Shown: positions 32,955 to 41,784 of the stretch, piece by piece
How positions within the stretch are numbered: the first letter of the stretch is position 1
Layout of the letters: each line of letters starts with the position of its first letter
Assembly: GCA_903855995.1 (NCBI GenBank)
Contig: CAIOAN010000011.1
Span: forward strand, 1 to 64,000
Source of the DNA: an uncultured Opitutia bacterium
GTDB lineage: Bacteria; Verrucomicrobiota; Verrucomicrobiia; Opitutales; UBA953
Length of the DNA stretch: 64,000 bases
Reading direction: 5' to 3'
Position numbers and translations under genes: made by a program
Notes under the pieces: generated by a model
What the model saw: the letters and a program-made list of their open reading frames with translations, nothing else
Database searches by the model: none
What the model was told of the DNA's origin: nothing

Positions 32955-33443
32955 TCATTTCGATAGGTCCGGCGGCACCATCCACAGCAGACTCCAGCTG
33001 CCATAGGGTCGGAGACGGGTTGGCTTGGCCGTCCGCTCGAGTGCCAGCAACCCCGCCTTGCGGAAGCGGACGGCCTGATCGCCGTCGGGCAGGCCGAGCA
33101 GGACAGCGGCCAACGCAGCGAGGTGAGGATTGTGACCGACTAGTAGCCGGCTGTGCCGGGCCTTCGCCAACTGGAGCGCCGTGCCCCGTGGATCATGTTC
33201 TGGCTCGAGTCCGGCCAGCACCTTGAGCGGCAGGTCCGAACGGGTGGCGATCTTGAGCAATTGTGCCGTCCGCACCGCGCGCACCAGCGGGCTGTGCTCG
33301 ATGGCCGCAACCGTTTCGAGCGGAATACGCCCCGCGCCCTTGGCCAGATCGGCGACCTGGCGCTGCCCGCGCGGCGTCAAATCGCGCGACGCATCGGGCT
33401 CGCCCGGGACGGCCTCGGCATGACGGAGCAGGAAAACGCGCAT
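32955..33443 (-). CDS. sixA: SixA-type phosphohistidine phosphatase
   Basis: 162 residues from ATG 33443. Histidine phosphatase fold: FLLRHAEAVPG (Arg7, His8 nucleophile), SRDLTPRGQRQV, EHSPLVRAVRTAQLL, and LLVGHNPHLAALAAVLLG (second catalytic His). The short length and the DLTPRG motif place it with SixA, which dephosphorylates phosphohistidine on HPt domains or PTS proteins; HPr is encoded elsewhere in this window. Divergent from the D-Ala-D-Ala carboxypeptidase. Confidence 0.83.
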   Translation of the reverse strand: MRVFLLRHAEAVPGEPDASRDLTPRGQRQVADLAKGAGRIPLETVAAIEHSPLVRAVRTAQLLKIATRSDLPLKVLAGLEPEHDPRGTALQLAKARHSRLLVGHNPHLAALAAVLLGLPDGDQAVRFRKAGLLALERTAKPTRLRPYGSWSLLWMVPPDLSK

Positions 33444-33519
33444 GCCCCTCAATGTGCCGGATAATAATATTTATGCAAATCGGTCTTGCCCCGACGCGCC
33501 GGGCGGCGACCAATCGCGC

Positions 33520-34503
33520 GTGCGCTTCACCACGGCCGCCGCCCTGCTCCTCAGCCTAATCCAGCCAGCGGGCGCCGTCGTCACGACGCGCTACTCCGAC
33601 GCCGGGATGACCATCAGTGGCGCCATCTGCCTCGACGCCGCCACGGGCGCGGTGCTTGCGGAGAACAAGGCCGATTGGCCGGGGCATCCGGCGAGCGTCA
33701 CCAAGCTGATGACTTTCCTCCTGGTGCTGGAGGATATCCGCGACCACAAGATCACGCTCGGCAGCCGCGTGAATATCGGCCGAGAGCCCTCCCGCGAGAT
33801 TGGCTCGCGCGTCGGGCTTTCACCGCAGGAGAACTTCTCCATCGAAGAACTGCTCTTCGCTCTGATGCTGCAATCCGCGAACGACGCTGCCGTGGCGCTA
33901 GCCGTCGACCGCGAAGGGACTACCTCCGCCTTCGTCGCCCGCATGAATCGCCGCGCCGCCGAACTCGGTATGAGCCGCACCCACTACGTCACCCCTAATG
34001 GCATGACCCAAGGGCGCGGCCCGCATGATGACTCGACCGCCCGCGACCTCGGTAAACTCTGCGTGGCCATCTGTAGGCTTCCCGAGGCCCTGCGCTTCAC
34101 CAGCACCAAGACGTATACCTTCCGGCGCCCGCTCCGCCCGATGGACCTCACGAACCATAATCACCTCCTCACGCTGTACCCGGGCTGCGATGGATTAAAG
34201 ACCGGATGGACCCAGGCGGCCAACGCCTCGATCGCCACTACGGCCAAAGAGGGCGAACGGCGCGTCATCGCCGTCGTCCTTGGCTGTGATAGCCCCGGGG
34301 GGGCCAAGGCCGCCCAGCGTCTCCGCGACAAACTGGCGGCCGACCTGATGACCGAAGGGCTCAGTAAGTTAAAGCAGATCGAAGCAGGAAAACCGAAGGC
34401 CGTCCCGCAGACCGCCACGGTGGCTCCCACGGCTAAAAAAGCCGTAATCGCCCGCAAAGAGCCAGATTTCTGGGATTGGCTGGGGGATTTGTTTAGCTTC
34501 TAA
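33520..34503 (+). CDS. D-alanyl-D-alanine carboxypeptidase (peptidase S11)
   Basis: 327 residues if translation begins at GTG 33520, which opens directly into a signal peptide (VRFTTAAALLLSLIQPAGA). An in-frame ATG at 33442 would overlap the start codon of the divergent sixA gene and leave no promoter space, so I prefer the GTG. PBP5-type active-site motifs: SVTK (59-62), SAN (119-121) and KTG (227-229). It trims the terminal D-Ala of peptidoglycan stem peptides. The tail ends DFWDWLGDLFSF, an amphipathic helix like the membrane anchor of PBP5. Confidence 0.88.
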   Translation: MRFTTAAALLLSLIQPAGAVVTTRYSDAGMTISGAICLDAATGAVLAENKADWPGHPASVTKLMTFLLVLEDIRDHKITLGSRVNIGREPSREIGSRVGLSPQENFSIEELLFALMLQSANDAAVALAVDREGTTSAFVARMNRRAAELGMSRTHYVTPNGMTQGRGPHDDSTARDLGKLCVAICRLPEALRFTSTKTYTFRRPLRPMDLTNHNHLLTLYPGCDGLKTGWTQAANASIATTAKEGERRVIAVVLGCDSPGGAKAAQRLRDKLAADLMTEGLSKLKQIEAGKPKAVPQTATVAPTAKKAVIARKEPDFWDWLGDLFSF

Positions 34504-34534
34504 ACCCCAGCCAGAAGGGGGTAGAAAGAAGTAG

Positions 34535-34548
34535 TGAACATTTGTTCA
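34535..34548. promoter_or_regulatory. LexA/SOS box upstream of recA
   Basis: TGAACATTTGTTCA is palindromic except for the central bases and contains GAAC-N4-GTTC, the core of the Gram-positive type LexA operator. It is 56 bases upstream of the recA ATG, and such a box is expected at recA. LexA itself is not in the window. Confidence 0.72.
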
Positions 34549-34603
34549 TTTTGCTTGCAAGGGAGCCCGCGGTGGGCAGTTTCCCTCCTGCATACCCAAC
34601 GCT

Positions 34604-35686
34604 ATGTCCGCCAAATCCGAACCCACCGCTAAGGAAAAATCTGCCACCCAGGCAGCCGAGAAGAAGACCCTCGATCTGGCTCTCTCCGCCATCAACAAGC
34701 AGTATGGCGACGGCACCCTGATGCGCATGGGAGACGCGACCAAGATGCAGGTCTCGTCCGTCTCCACTGGCTCGGTCGCCATCGACCTTGCCCTCGGCGT
34801 CGGCGGCCTCCCCCGCGGACGTATCGTCGAGATCTTCGGCCCGGAGTCCTCGGGTAAGACGACCCTCTGTCTCTCCATCATCGCCGAAATCCAGCGCCAA
34901 GGCGGCAATGCCGTCTTCGTCGACGTCGAGCACGCCCTCGACCCTCGCTACTCTAAGGTGGTCGGCGTCGACCTCGACAACCTTCTGGTATCCCAGCCGG
35001 AATCCGGCGAAGACGCCCTCAATATCGTTGAAACCCTTATCCGCTCCGGCGCCGTTGACGTGGTTGTCATCGACTCCGTGGCCGCCCTGGTTTCAAAGCA
35101 GGAACTCGACGGCCAGATGGGCGACGCCACCGTCGGCGTCCAAGCCCGTATGATGAGCCAGGCGATGCGCCGCCTCACGGCCGCGATCAGCCGCACGAAC
35201 TGTATCTGTATCTTCACGAATCAGATTCGCGAAAAGATTGGCGTGATGTTCGGCAGCCCCGAGACCACTCCCGGCGGCCGCGCCCTGAAGTTCTTCTCCT
35301 CCGTCCGCATCGACATTCGTCGCATCGGCCAAATCAAGGAGCCTTCCGGCAAGGTCATCGGCAACCGCACCAAGGTGAAGGTCGTGAAGAACAAGGTCGC
35401 TCCTCCCTTCACGGAGTGCGAGTTCGACATCATGTACACTGAAGGCATCTCGCGCAGCGGCTCGGTCCTCGACCTCGGTATCGAACATAAGATTCTCGAG
35501 AAGAAGGGCGCTTGGATCGCCTATAACGGTCAGCTCATCGGCCAGGGCCGCGAAGCCGCCAAGGATTACCTGATCAAGAACCCCAAGGTCCTGGAAGAAA
35601 TCCAGAAGATCATCATGGAGAAGGTCCAGGTCGTCGGTGGCATGACCCTCGGCGTCGGCGTCGCCGATAACGTGACCGTCGAATAA
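34604..35686 (+). CDS. recA: Recombinase RecA
   Basis: 360 residues. Walker [10 protein letters not shown] at 79-87, [18 protein letters not shown], Walker [11 protein letters not shown], loop L2 [15 protein letters not shown] with [16 protein letters not shown], all canonical. It drives homologous recombination and LexA cleavage. A short extra N-terminal stretch ([19 protein letters not shown]) precedes the core. A LexA-like box lies upstream and a strong terminator downstream, so it is a single-gene SOS unit. Confidence 0.98.
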   Translation: MSAKSEPTAKEKSATQAAEKKTLDLALSAINKQYGDGTLMRMGDATKMQVSSVSTGSVAIDLALGVGGLPRGRIVEIFGPESSGKTTLCLSIIAEIQRQGGNAVFVDVEHALDPRYSKVVGVDLDNLLVSQPESGEDALNIVETLIRSGAVDVVVIDSVAALVSKQELDGQMGDATVGVQARMMSQAMRRLTAAISRTNCICIFTNQIREKIGVMFGSPETTPGGRALKFFSSVRIDIRRIGQIKEPSGKVIGNRTKVKVVKNKVAPPFTECEFDIMYTEGISRSGSVLDLGIEHKILEKKGAWIAYNGQLIGQGREAAKDYLIKNPKVLEEIQKIIMEKVQVVGGMTLGVGVADNVTVE

Positions 35687-35712
35687 TCAATCGTTGTTGG
35701 CTAGCCATAGCC

Positions 35713-35740
35713 CGGGCCGCACGAAAGTGCGGCCCGTTTC
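35713..35740 (+). terminator. Terminator after recA
   Basis: Perfect 10-bp stem CGGGCCGCAC / GTGCGGCCCG with a GAAA tetraloop, followed by TTTC. It is 26 bases past the recA stop. Confidence 0.85.
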
Positions 35741-35755
35741 ATTGGCGGAGTGCGC

Positions 35756-37054
35756 CTAGCGCACCTCTTCAACCTTGAGGGTGGAATTCACCGGCTTAAT
35801 CGCGGCCTTCAAGGCAGCGGCCAGGCGATCGAACTCCACCTGCGAACTCTTCGCGACGGCTTCCATGTCCTTCTTGGCTTCAGGGCTGCGGAAGAGGGTC
35901 TTGATCTGCTTGGTCTCGTAGGCCTGCTTCTCGACCACGGCCTTCCAGATTTCGGCAAACGTCGCCGAGGTCGGATTCTTCGGGAACTCAACGGCAAGAT
36001 TCACGCCCTTGGTCAGCTGCTCGGCGGTGAAGACCTTGGCGTCAGCACCCCAGGTGACCTGTACTTTAGCCGATTTAGCGCCGGTGACTTTAAGCGTGAG
36101 GCGATTCAACTTTCGCTGGAAATCAGCAAGCTCCACACCGGCGGCAATGGTGTCGTCCTTGGAGATATCGCCGGCCTCAAAAGAGAACGGGAGGCGGAAA
36201 CTGCGCAATGAGACGACCCCGCCCTCATACTTCATGATACGCTGGCCTTCGCGGGCCGCGGCCTTGCCGGCGGCGAGGTCGACATTGATCTGCCCCACGT
36301 CGCCGCGCAGGCCGAGGCCTTCCAGGTAAGCCGTCGCCATCATGACGTGGCCAGCCCAGCCAGGGTGCACGCCGTCGTTACCCTCGAGTTTGAAGCCCGC
36401 ACCGAACTTGGCACGCGATTCATAACCCTTGAGCAGCATCGGCCAGTAGACATCGGCGAAGGAGACGCCCTCGGCCTTGGCGACCTCAATGTCGATGTTG
36501 CGGAAATTAAGCAGAGCGAGATTGAGGGTCTCCCAGGTTCCCTTGGCGGACTTCACCCACGGCGGGACGGAGTGAATCGTGCCCGAGGAACCGAGCACGA
36601 CGCGGGCGCCGGCGTCCTTGAACTTTCGGACGACCGCCGTCTGGTTCTGGCGATAGGTTTCCGCGATGGCATCATCCTTGGGCACGTAACGGAAGTCGTT
36701 CATCCCGTAGCAGGTCGTGGCGATCGTCGGCTTGAAGCGCAGGACGTCGTTATCCATGCGCTTCAGAAAACCGCCGGCCTGCTCGCCGCTCCAGCCGTAC
36801 TGGCGGACCGTGACATGCAGATCGGAACGAGCGGCGACGATATAAGCCTCCATGAGGACGCTGTATTTCTTCTGCTCGGTGATGGAGTCGCCACAGATCG
36901 CGAGCCGGTCCTCTTTCTGCAGCAGCACGCTGGTGGTCGCCGGTGCCTGCAGGCCGACATAATCAGCCGGTACGCTGTCCGGCCGAGCCTGATACTGCTG
37001 GCAACCGATTAAGGCAGCCGAAAGGAGAAGAATAAGCACGCGGGGGTTTCGCAT
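35756..37054 (-). CDS. SGNH/GDSL hydrolase lipoprotein
   Basis: 432 residues. A lipoprotein signal (VLILLLSAALIGCQQ, lipobox Cys18) indicates membrane anchoring. SGNH blocks: LAICGDSITEQ (Ser57), VRQYGWSGEQAGGFL, TTCYGMNDFRY and GNDGVHPGWAGH (Asp/His). The C-terminal 150 residues are beta- and helix-rich and unrecognised. It is likely an esterase acting on polysaccharide decorations or a lipase-like enzyme; substrate unknown. It is separated from the DUF1552 gene by a 309-base segment that holds the candidate RNA gene. Confidence 0.8.
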   Translation of the reverse strand: MRNPRVLILLLSAALIGCQQYQARPDSVPADYVGLQAPATTSVLLQKEDRLAICGDSITEQKKYSVLMEAYIVAARSDLHVTVRQYGWSGEQAGGFLKRMDNDVLRFKPTIATTCYGMNDFRYVPKDDAIAETYRQNQTAVVRKFKDAGARVVLGSSGTIHSVPPWVKSAKGTWETLNLALLNFRNIDIEVAKAEGVSFADVYWPMLLKGYESRAKFGAGFKLEGNDGVHPGWAGHVMMATAYLEGLGLRGDVGQINVDLAAGKAAAREGQRIMKYEGGVVSLRSFRLPFSFEAGDISKDDTIAAGVELADFQRKLNRLTLKVTGAKSAKVQVTWGADAKVFTAEQLTKGVNLAVEFPKNPTSATFAEIWKAVVEKQAYETKQIKTLFRSPEAKKDMEAVAKSSQVEFDRLAAALKAAIKPVNSTLKVEEVR

Positions 37055-37107
37055 GCCGTCGTTGTAGGCCGACCCCGAGGGAAATCTATCCTGTTCTACC
37101 CACCCGC

Positions 37108-37136
37108 TTGCTTTTTAAGGACAAATGAGTCATATT
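37108..37136 (+). promoter_or_regulatory. Sigma70-like promoter ahead of candidate RNA
   Basis: TTGCTT at 37108-37113 and CATATT at 37131-37136 are separated by exactly 17 bases. The predicted transcription start (about 37141-37144) falls within the first bases of the structured segment that follows. No open reading frame with good coding character follows. Confidence 0.4.
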
Positions 37137-37138
37137 AA

Positions 37139-37306
37139 TCCTCCCCTGCAGTGTTCGACACCCGCGGCAGCCTCCCTTCCCTACGAACATAATATACGGG
37201 AGGTGCGACCCGACCGGCCTCGTCCGAGCCGTGGCAACGTACCGCCCACCTAAATCCAGGAAAAAGTGGAGCTCCAATCGGAACCGGCACAGGCGGGGGA
37301 CCTTTT
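37139..37306 (+). ncRNA. Candidate structured small RNA, possibly 6S-like
   Basis: The segment has matching ends: TCCTCCCCT (37139-37147) pairs with GGCGGGGGA (37292-37300), then GUG (37151-37153) with CAC (37288-37290), giving a long terminal helix. Inside are CCTCCC / GGGAGG (37171-37176 with 37198-37203), flanked by GCA / TGC, a hairpin CGGCCTC-GTCC-GAGCCG (37215-37231), and GTGG / CCAC. A T-run follows at 37303. Overall length (about 165 nt), a long closing helix with an open middle and the TGTTCG and GTCCGAG stretches recall 6S RNA, but I cannot confirm the family. It sits between two minus-strand genes with its own promoter. The minus strand could also be the transcribed one. Confidence 0.35.
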
Positions 37307-37343
37307 AAAACAAACAGGCGGCGGAATCATCCGCCGCCTGTTT
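37303..37343 (-). terminator. Terminator after the DUF1552 gene
   Basis: On the minus strand, AAACAGGCGGCGGA-TGAT-TCCGCCGCCTGTTT is a perfect 14-bp stem with a 4-nt loop, followed by GTTTTAAAAGG. It ends the DUF1592-DUF1552 transcript about 20 bases after the stop. Confidence 0.88.
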
Positions 37344-37363
37344 GCTCGTTGATTACCCGAAGC

Positions 37364-38677
37364 TTAACCAAGTTTCAACGGCCCGGCTTCACTGAGACTG
37401 ACGTTGCCGAAGGTCTTCACCTTATGGCCGAAGCCGTGGGCAAGGGCCATCAGGAAGCGGTTGTGCGGCTCCTTGGTGAACTTGAGCGCCCGTCCCGTCT
37501 TGAAGCCGAGGCCACCGCCGATGAGCACCCATGGGATATCCTCGTGGGTGTGGCTGTTCCCCTTCCCGAGCTCATTCGTCCAGACGATGGTGGTGTTATC
37601 CAGCATGCTTCCCTTGCCATTCGGCTCCGGGGTTTCCTGAAGGCGCTTGGCGAGATAGGCGATTTGCTCAGCGAACCAGGTGTTGATTTTGATGAGCTTC
37701 TCCACTGAACCGGTATTGAGGTCGGGGTCGTGCGAGAGCGAGTGATGACCCTCTTCGATCCCGATCCACTTCATGCGGGCACTGCCGACCGAATTCGTGA
37801 ACTGGAAGGTCGAGATACGCGCCATGTCATTCTGGAACGCGCTGATAAGCAGTTCGGTCTGGAGGCGGGTGATTTGCGGGATGCTGTCGTTATCCAGCGG
37901 CACGCCGGCGGGCGGCGAGGGCGGGACTTTGACCGCGGCGGCGGACTGGCTCTCCTTGAGGCCGCGCTCGAGCTCGCGCAGCGCGGTGGTGTGCTGATCG
38001 AGCAAAGCCCGGTCATGGGAGTCCACACTGTTGGCCACCTTGGCGACATCGTCCTTCAAACCGTCGAGGACGGAGGCGAGGTTCTCGCCTTCTTTCATCG
38101 AGCCGTAAAGTTTGTCGAAGAGCTCGTAGGGGCTTGAGATAGGCGCGACGGGCTGGTTGGCGCCGGCGTAACTCCAGCGCGTCCAAGGGTCGGCGCGATT
38201 GCCGACAGCCACGCCGATTTCCAGCGAGCCCATGCGCGTCTTGGTTTCCGGCTTCGACTGCAGGTAGTTCCGGATCGTCTGGTCGATGGAAGGTCCGCTG
38301 GCCCAGCCCGCGGGAGCGCCGCCCCCGCCCATGATATTTCCAGGGAATAGCTCGATGCCCGTGAGCAGGCAGCTCATACCGCGCATGTGCCCATCGCCGT
38401 CGCCGCGCACGCGATTATTGACGCCCTTGAGCGTGAGCATGCGATCTTTGAAAGGCTCGAACGGCTTCAGGATGGGCTTGAGCTTGAAATTGGAGCCTTC
38501 TTCTTCGGGCCAGAACGCCGGCGGCACGGTGCCGTTGGGCGAGAACACAAAGATCAGGCGCTGGCGGCGGGCCACGGGCTCAGCGGCGCCGAGTGAGGTG
38601 AGGCCGCCGAGGAGCGGCAGGGCGGCGGCCGAAAGGCCGAGGCGACGGAGGAAATCTCTGCGATGCTGGAGGGACAT
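37364..38677 (-). CDS. DUF1552 secreted protein with Tat-type signal
   Basis: 437 residues from ATG 38677, four bases after the stop of the cytochrome-like gene. A twin-arginine-like signal (HRRDFLRRLGLSAAALPLLGG) directs it out of the cell. DUF1552 landmarks: RLIFVFSPNGTVPPAFWP, MLTLKGVNNRVRGDGDGHMRG, CLLTGIELF, and NTTIVWTNELGKGNSHTHEDIPW near the end. The family has a sulfatase/DUF1501-like fold and is typical of Planctomycetes and Verrucomicrobia, always paired with DUF1592 cytochrome proteins; the activity is unknown. Confidence 0.87.
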   Translation of the reverse strand: MSLQHRRDFLRRLGLSAAALPLLGGLTSLGAAEPVARRQRLIFVFSPNGTVPPAFWPEEEGSNFKLKPILKPFEPFKDRMLTLKGVNNRVRGDGDGHMRGMSCLLTGIELFPGNIMGGGGAPAGWASGPSIDQTIRNYLQSKPETKTRMGSLEIGVAVGNRADPWTRWSYAGANQPVAPISSPYELFDKLYGSMKEGENLASVLDGLKDDVAKVANSVDSHDRALLDQHTTALRELERGLKESQSAAAVKVPPSPPAGVPLDNDSIPQITRLQTELLISAFQNDMARISTFQFTNSVGSARMKWIGIEEGHHSLSHDPDLNTGSVEKLIKINTWFAEQIAYLAKRLQETPEPNGKGSMLDNTTIVWTNELGKGNSHTHEDIPWVLIGGGLGFKTGRALKFTKEPHNRFLMALAHGFGHKVKTFGNVSLSEAGPLKLG

Positions 38678-38681
38678 GTTC

Positions 38682-41024
38682 TTAGCGGTTAAGTTGAGAT
38701 GGTTGGACCGGGTTGGCGCGCATCGCAGCCACCACGGCGACTTCGACGGCGAGATTGCGCACATGGAAGTTGTCGGCGCGGAAGCCATCGGTGAGCTGCC
38801 CTAGTAACTCGGGAGAGTAGGCGGCGGGCGGCTGCTTGATGAGCGCGTGAAAGAGATTGCGGACAAAGCCGGCCTGCCCGGCCTGGCTTTCCGCGGCGTG
38901 CACGGCGACATCGCGCGCGCCCCGGAGCTTGATGACCGACCCGTCGGCGGCGGTATAGTCGGCGGAGGCATCGACGGGCTTCTTGTTGTCGGTCTCGCGG
39001 ACTCGCCCCACGGCGTCGAATCGCTCGAAGCTGAAGCCGAGTGGGTTGATGGTGACGTGACAGGACTGGCAGGCGGGCTTCGCCGTTAGTTCGGTGACTT
39101 TCTCGCGCATGGTAAACGAGGGGTCGAATTTGTCGTCCATGAAGGCGATCGCCATGGGCGGCGGCTTGAGCATCCGGCCGAGAATATTGCGGGTCACAAA
39201 GACGCCGCGATGAATCGGTGAACTCGACTTTGTGTACGAGAAGGTGGCTAGGACGTAAGGATGCGTCAGCACACCCGCACGCTGCTCGGCATCCATCTTC
39301 ACGGGCTGGAAGCCGGAATTGGTGACAATCTTCTGGCCATAGAACTTCGCCAGGCGATCGTTCATCAGGATGGTGTCGTTAAGCAGCAACTGGCGATAGT
39401 CTGATTTCTCCGACCAAACCACGCTCTCGGAGAAAAGATCGAGCGATGTGCGCAGATCCATGACGACGCCTTGGTCGAAGCCGGGGTACGCCTTCTGGTC
39501 CTTGGCGATTTCCGAACCTTCCTCGACGTGCAGCCAATGATGCAGGAAATCGCGGAGCTTGGAGCGCGCCCGCGTGTCCTTCATCATGCGTTGAGCCTGC
39601 AGGCGGACCTGTTTTTCGTCATGCAGCGCGCCGGCGGCGGCGGCTTTCAGCAACGCTTCATCGGGTACGGAATCCCAGAGGGCGAGGGCGAGACGGGAGG
39701 CGACAGCGTAATCATCCTGCGGGCCGGCGCCGGGATAGAGGAAGTAAGGCGAGGAAAGCGTAAAGATCAGCGCTCGCTTGGCGGCGACCTCCGGGGCGAC
39801 GCCTTCGGCGAAAATCCGCGCAAGGTCAGACTTCTGCAGGTCGGTGAGCGGGCGGCGGTAGGCCATCTGGGCGAAGCGCAGGCAGAAGGCCTTCAGCTTC
39901 TCGCCGCGATCCGCTGCGTCGGCCTTGGTGCCGGCATATTCATAAAGGCGGCCGCCCAGATGGGCCGAGACCTGGAGGGCCCCCTTGGCCATCGCCTCCG
40001 TCCATTCCCGCGAGACCGACACGCCGCGCTCATAGCCGATACTGCTGTCATCCGGGGGCAGCGAAACATCGATCACGTCGACATAACTGGAGAATTTCGG
40101 CGAGAGGTTCTCGGAAGGAATCACCGTCCAAGCGCCGCCGGGCGGACGCCACTCAAGTTTGATCGCGGCGGTCTTATCCTTATACTTAAAGAACTCGACC
40201 TTCAGCGGGTAGCTCCGGCCGCCGAGCAGAAAGAGGGGCGACTGCGCGGAACGGGAAACCCCCGAGCCGACCCAGAGGTCGATCAACGCGCTCTTCTCGC
40301 TGCCGTTCTCGGGCGCATTGACATACAGACGCGCCCCGTTGGGCGTGGTGATGCGAAAATCATATTCGCCAGAGTCGGGCACCAGGAGTGCCCCCGTCCA
40401 ATCGATCTTGAACTGCGCAGTAATCGTACCCTTCTCCGGCGGCTTGGTGCCGTAATCAAAATCAATCACCGGGTCGACGCGGGTGTCGAAGCGGACCTCG
40501 GGTCGGTCGCGATCCGGCTTAGCGGGATCGCGCTCTGGCCGTTCGCGATAATTACCCGCCAAGCCGCCGGCCACGGTGGTGGCGGTGGTGCGGCGGAGCG
40601 AACCGAGCAGATCGGCGACGCTTTCGCGGTACTGGCGGTCGGTCAGGTGCGCGAGTTCGATGCGGGGCGGATTATTCCGCGCCCGGGCTTCGGCGGAATA
40701 GAATGCCTTGTGGATGTACTCGGCGGAGGCGGCGCACTCGGCGGCCGAGAGCGCCCCCGGATCATCCTCGGGCATTTCCCGGAGAATATACTTCGCCAGG
40801 AACGTCGGCGATTTCTCGCCGACCAACGGCTCGTCGGCCTTGCCGGCGACGCCCTGCCCGACCGGGCCGTGGCAACGCTGGCACTCGGCGCGATAGACCG
40901 CCTCGCCGGTGCGCGGCGCGGCGATATTTTTCTTATAATAGCGCTGGCCCTGACGACCGCCGACCGCAACCGCGACGAGGAGGAGCAGGACTAGGACAAC
41001 CTTGGTGACACGGGCGAAAGACAT
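38682..41024 (-). CDS. DUF1592/DUF1588/DUF1585 cytochrome-like protein with PA14 domain
   Basis: 780 residues from ATG 41024. An N-terminal membrane anchor (VVLVLLLLVAVAVGG) precedes a c-type heme motif CQRCH (Cys48, Cys51, His52). A PA14-like domain (about 190-300; WTGALLVPDSGEYDFRITTP) sits between DUF1587-like and DUF1592 segments. DUF1588 (GVFVTRNILGRMLKPPP) with a second heme-type motif CQSCH follows, and DUF1585 ends the protein. The domain order is classic for the planctomycete/verrucomicrobial family; it may pass electrons during polymer degradation, but this is not established. Co-transcribed with the DUF1552 gene. Confidence 0.87.
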   Translation of the reverse strand: MSFARVTKVVLVLLLLVAVAVGGRQGQRYYKKNIAAPRTGEAVYRAECQRCHGPVGQGVAGKADEPLVGEKSPTFLAKYILREMPEDDPGALSAAECAASAEYIHKAFYSAEARARNNPPRIELAHLTDRQYRESVADLLGSLRRTTATTVAGGLAGNYRERPERDPAKPDRDRPEVRFDTRVDPVIDFDYGTKPPEKGTITAQFKIDWTGALLVPDSGEYDFRITTPNGARLYVNAPENGSEKSALIDLWVGSGVSRSAQSPLFLLGGRSYPLKVEFFKYKDKTAAIKLEWRPPGGAWTVIPSENLSPKFSSYVDVIDVSLPPDDSSIGYERGVSVSREWTEAMAKGALQVSAHLGGRLYEYAGTKADAADRGEKLKAFCLRFAQMAYRRPLTDLQKSDLARIFAEGVAPEVAAKRALIFTLSSPYFLYPGAGPQDDYAVASRLALALWDSVPDEALLKAAAAGALHDEKQVRLQAQRMMKDTRARSKLRDFLHHWLHVEEGSEIAKDQKAYPGFDQGVVMDLRTSLDLFSESVVWSEKSDYRQLLLNDTILMNDRLAKFYGQKIVTNSGFQPVKMDAEQRAGVLTHPYVLATFSYTKSSSPIHRGVFVTRNILGRMLKPPPMAIAFMDDKFDPSFTMREKVTELTAKPACQSCHVTINPLGFSFERFDAVGRVRETDNKKPVDASADYTAADGSVIKLRGARDVAVHAAESQAGQAGFVRNLFHALIKQPPAAYSPELLGQLTDGFRADNFHVRNLAVEVAVVAAMRANPVQPSQLNR

Positions 41025-41060
41025 GCAGGGTAAGACCCCCACCATCACCCCTTAGTTCCT

Positions 41061-41741
41061 CTAAATCAAGCCAGCCTCCCCGAAACTGAACCATCCTTTG
41101 CCGGCTGGGTCCGATTCGGGACGGCCGACCACCACATGGTCCAGCAACTCTACCCCGACCACCCGGCCGGCCTCGGCCAGCTGGCGGGTCACGGCCCGAT
41201 CCGCCGGGCTAGGGGTCGGGTCGCCGCTCGGATGATTATGGGCCACAATGGCGGCCGAGGCGGCGTGCTTGAGGGCCTGGCGAAAGACCTCACGGGGATG
41301 CAGCAACGAACTGGTCGCCGTCCCGGAGCTCACCTCATGGAGCGCCAAGAGCCGGTTGCGACGATTGAGACACAGCACCCAGCACTTCTCGACCGACAAG
41401 CCGGCGGCAAAGGGCTCGAGGCGCGCCCAGACCTTGGCGGGCGCATCCAACTTTTCGCCAGGATCGTGGGCGCGCTCGCGAATCCGCCGGGCCAGCTCCA
41501 TCGCCGCAGCGAGTTCCGCCGCCTTCGCCGGCCCAAGGCCATGCACCCGCCCGAAGTCATGGGTATCCCAGGTCGCGAGCGCCGCCAGCGTGCCTGACTC
41601 CGCGAGCAAGGCCGCGGCCACGTGCGGCGCGGGCGCGCCCTTCGTCCCCGTCCCGATCAACAACTCAATCAACTCGGCATCCAGCAAGGCCCTTGGGCCC
41701 AGCCGAACAAGACGCTCGCGGGGACGATCTTCAGAAATCAT
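41061..41741 (-). CDS. radC: RadC family JAB-domain protein
   Basis: 226 residues. N-terminal helix-hairpin-helix-like part (RERLVRLGPRALLDAELIELL; GRVHGLGPAKAAELAAAMEL) and a C-terminal JAB/MPN metalloprotease-like domain with EVSSGTATSSLLHPREVFR and the metal motif HNHPSGDPTPSPAD. Once named a DNA repair protein, RadC function is unproven. Complete and of normal length. No operon partners. Confidence 0.92.
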   Translation of the reverse strand: MISEDRPRERLVRLGPRALLDAELIELLIGTGTKGAPAPHVAAALLAESGTLAALATWDTHDFGRVHGLGPAKAAELAAAMELARRIRERAHDPGEKLDAPAKVWARLEPFAAGLSVEKCWVLCLNRRNRLLALHEVSSGTATSSLLHPREVFRQALKHAASAAIVAHNHPSGDPTPSPADRAVTRQLAEAGRVVGVELLDHVVVGRPESDPAGKGWFSFGEAGLI

Positions 41742-41784
41742 CCCGCGAGATTGCCGCGCTCAGCCGGGGGCTCAAGGCGACCTA

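Noticed and set aside
33442-33519. ATG start for the D-Ala-D-Ala carboxypeptidase
   Set aside because: It overlaps the start codon of divergent sixA and puts 26 non-signal residues before the signal peptide.
37086-37277. 63-codon minus-strand open frame in the intergenic gap
   Set aside because: It overlaps the structured segment, has no family resemblance and random-looking composition; a non-coding RNA explains the region better.
39471-40994. Long plus-strand open frame (507 codons)
   Set aside because: Antisense to the DUF1592 protein; composition is Arg/Gly-rich without any domain.
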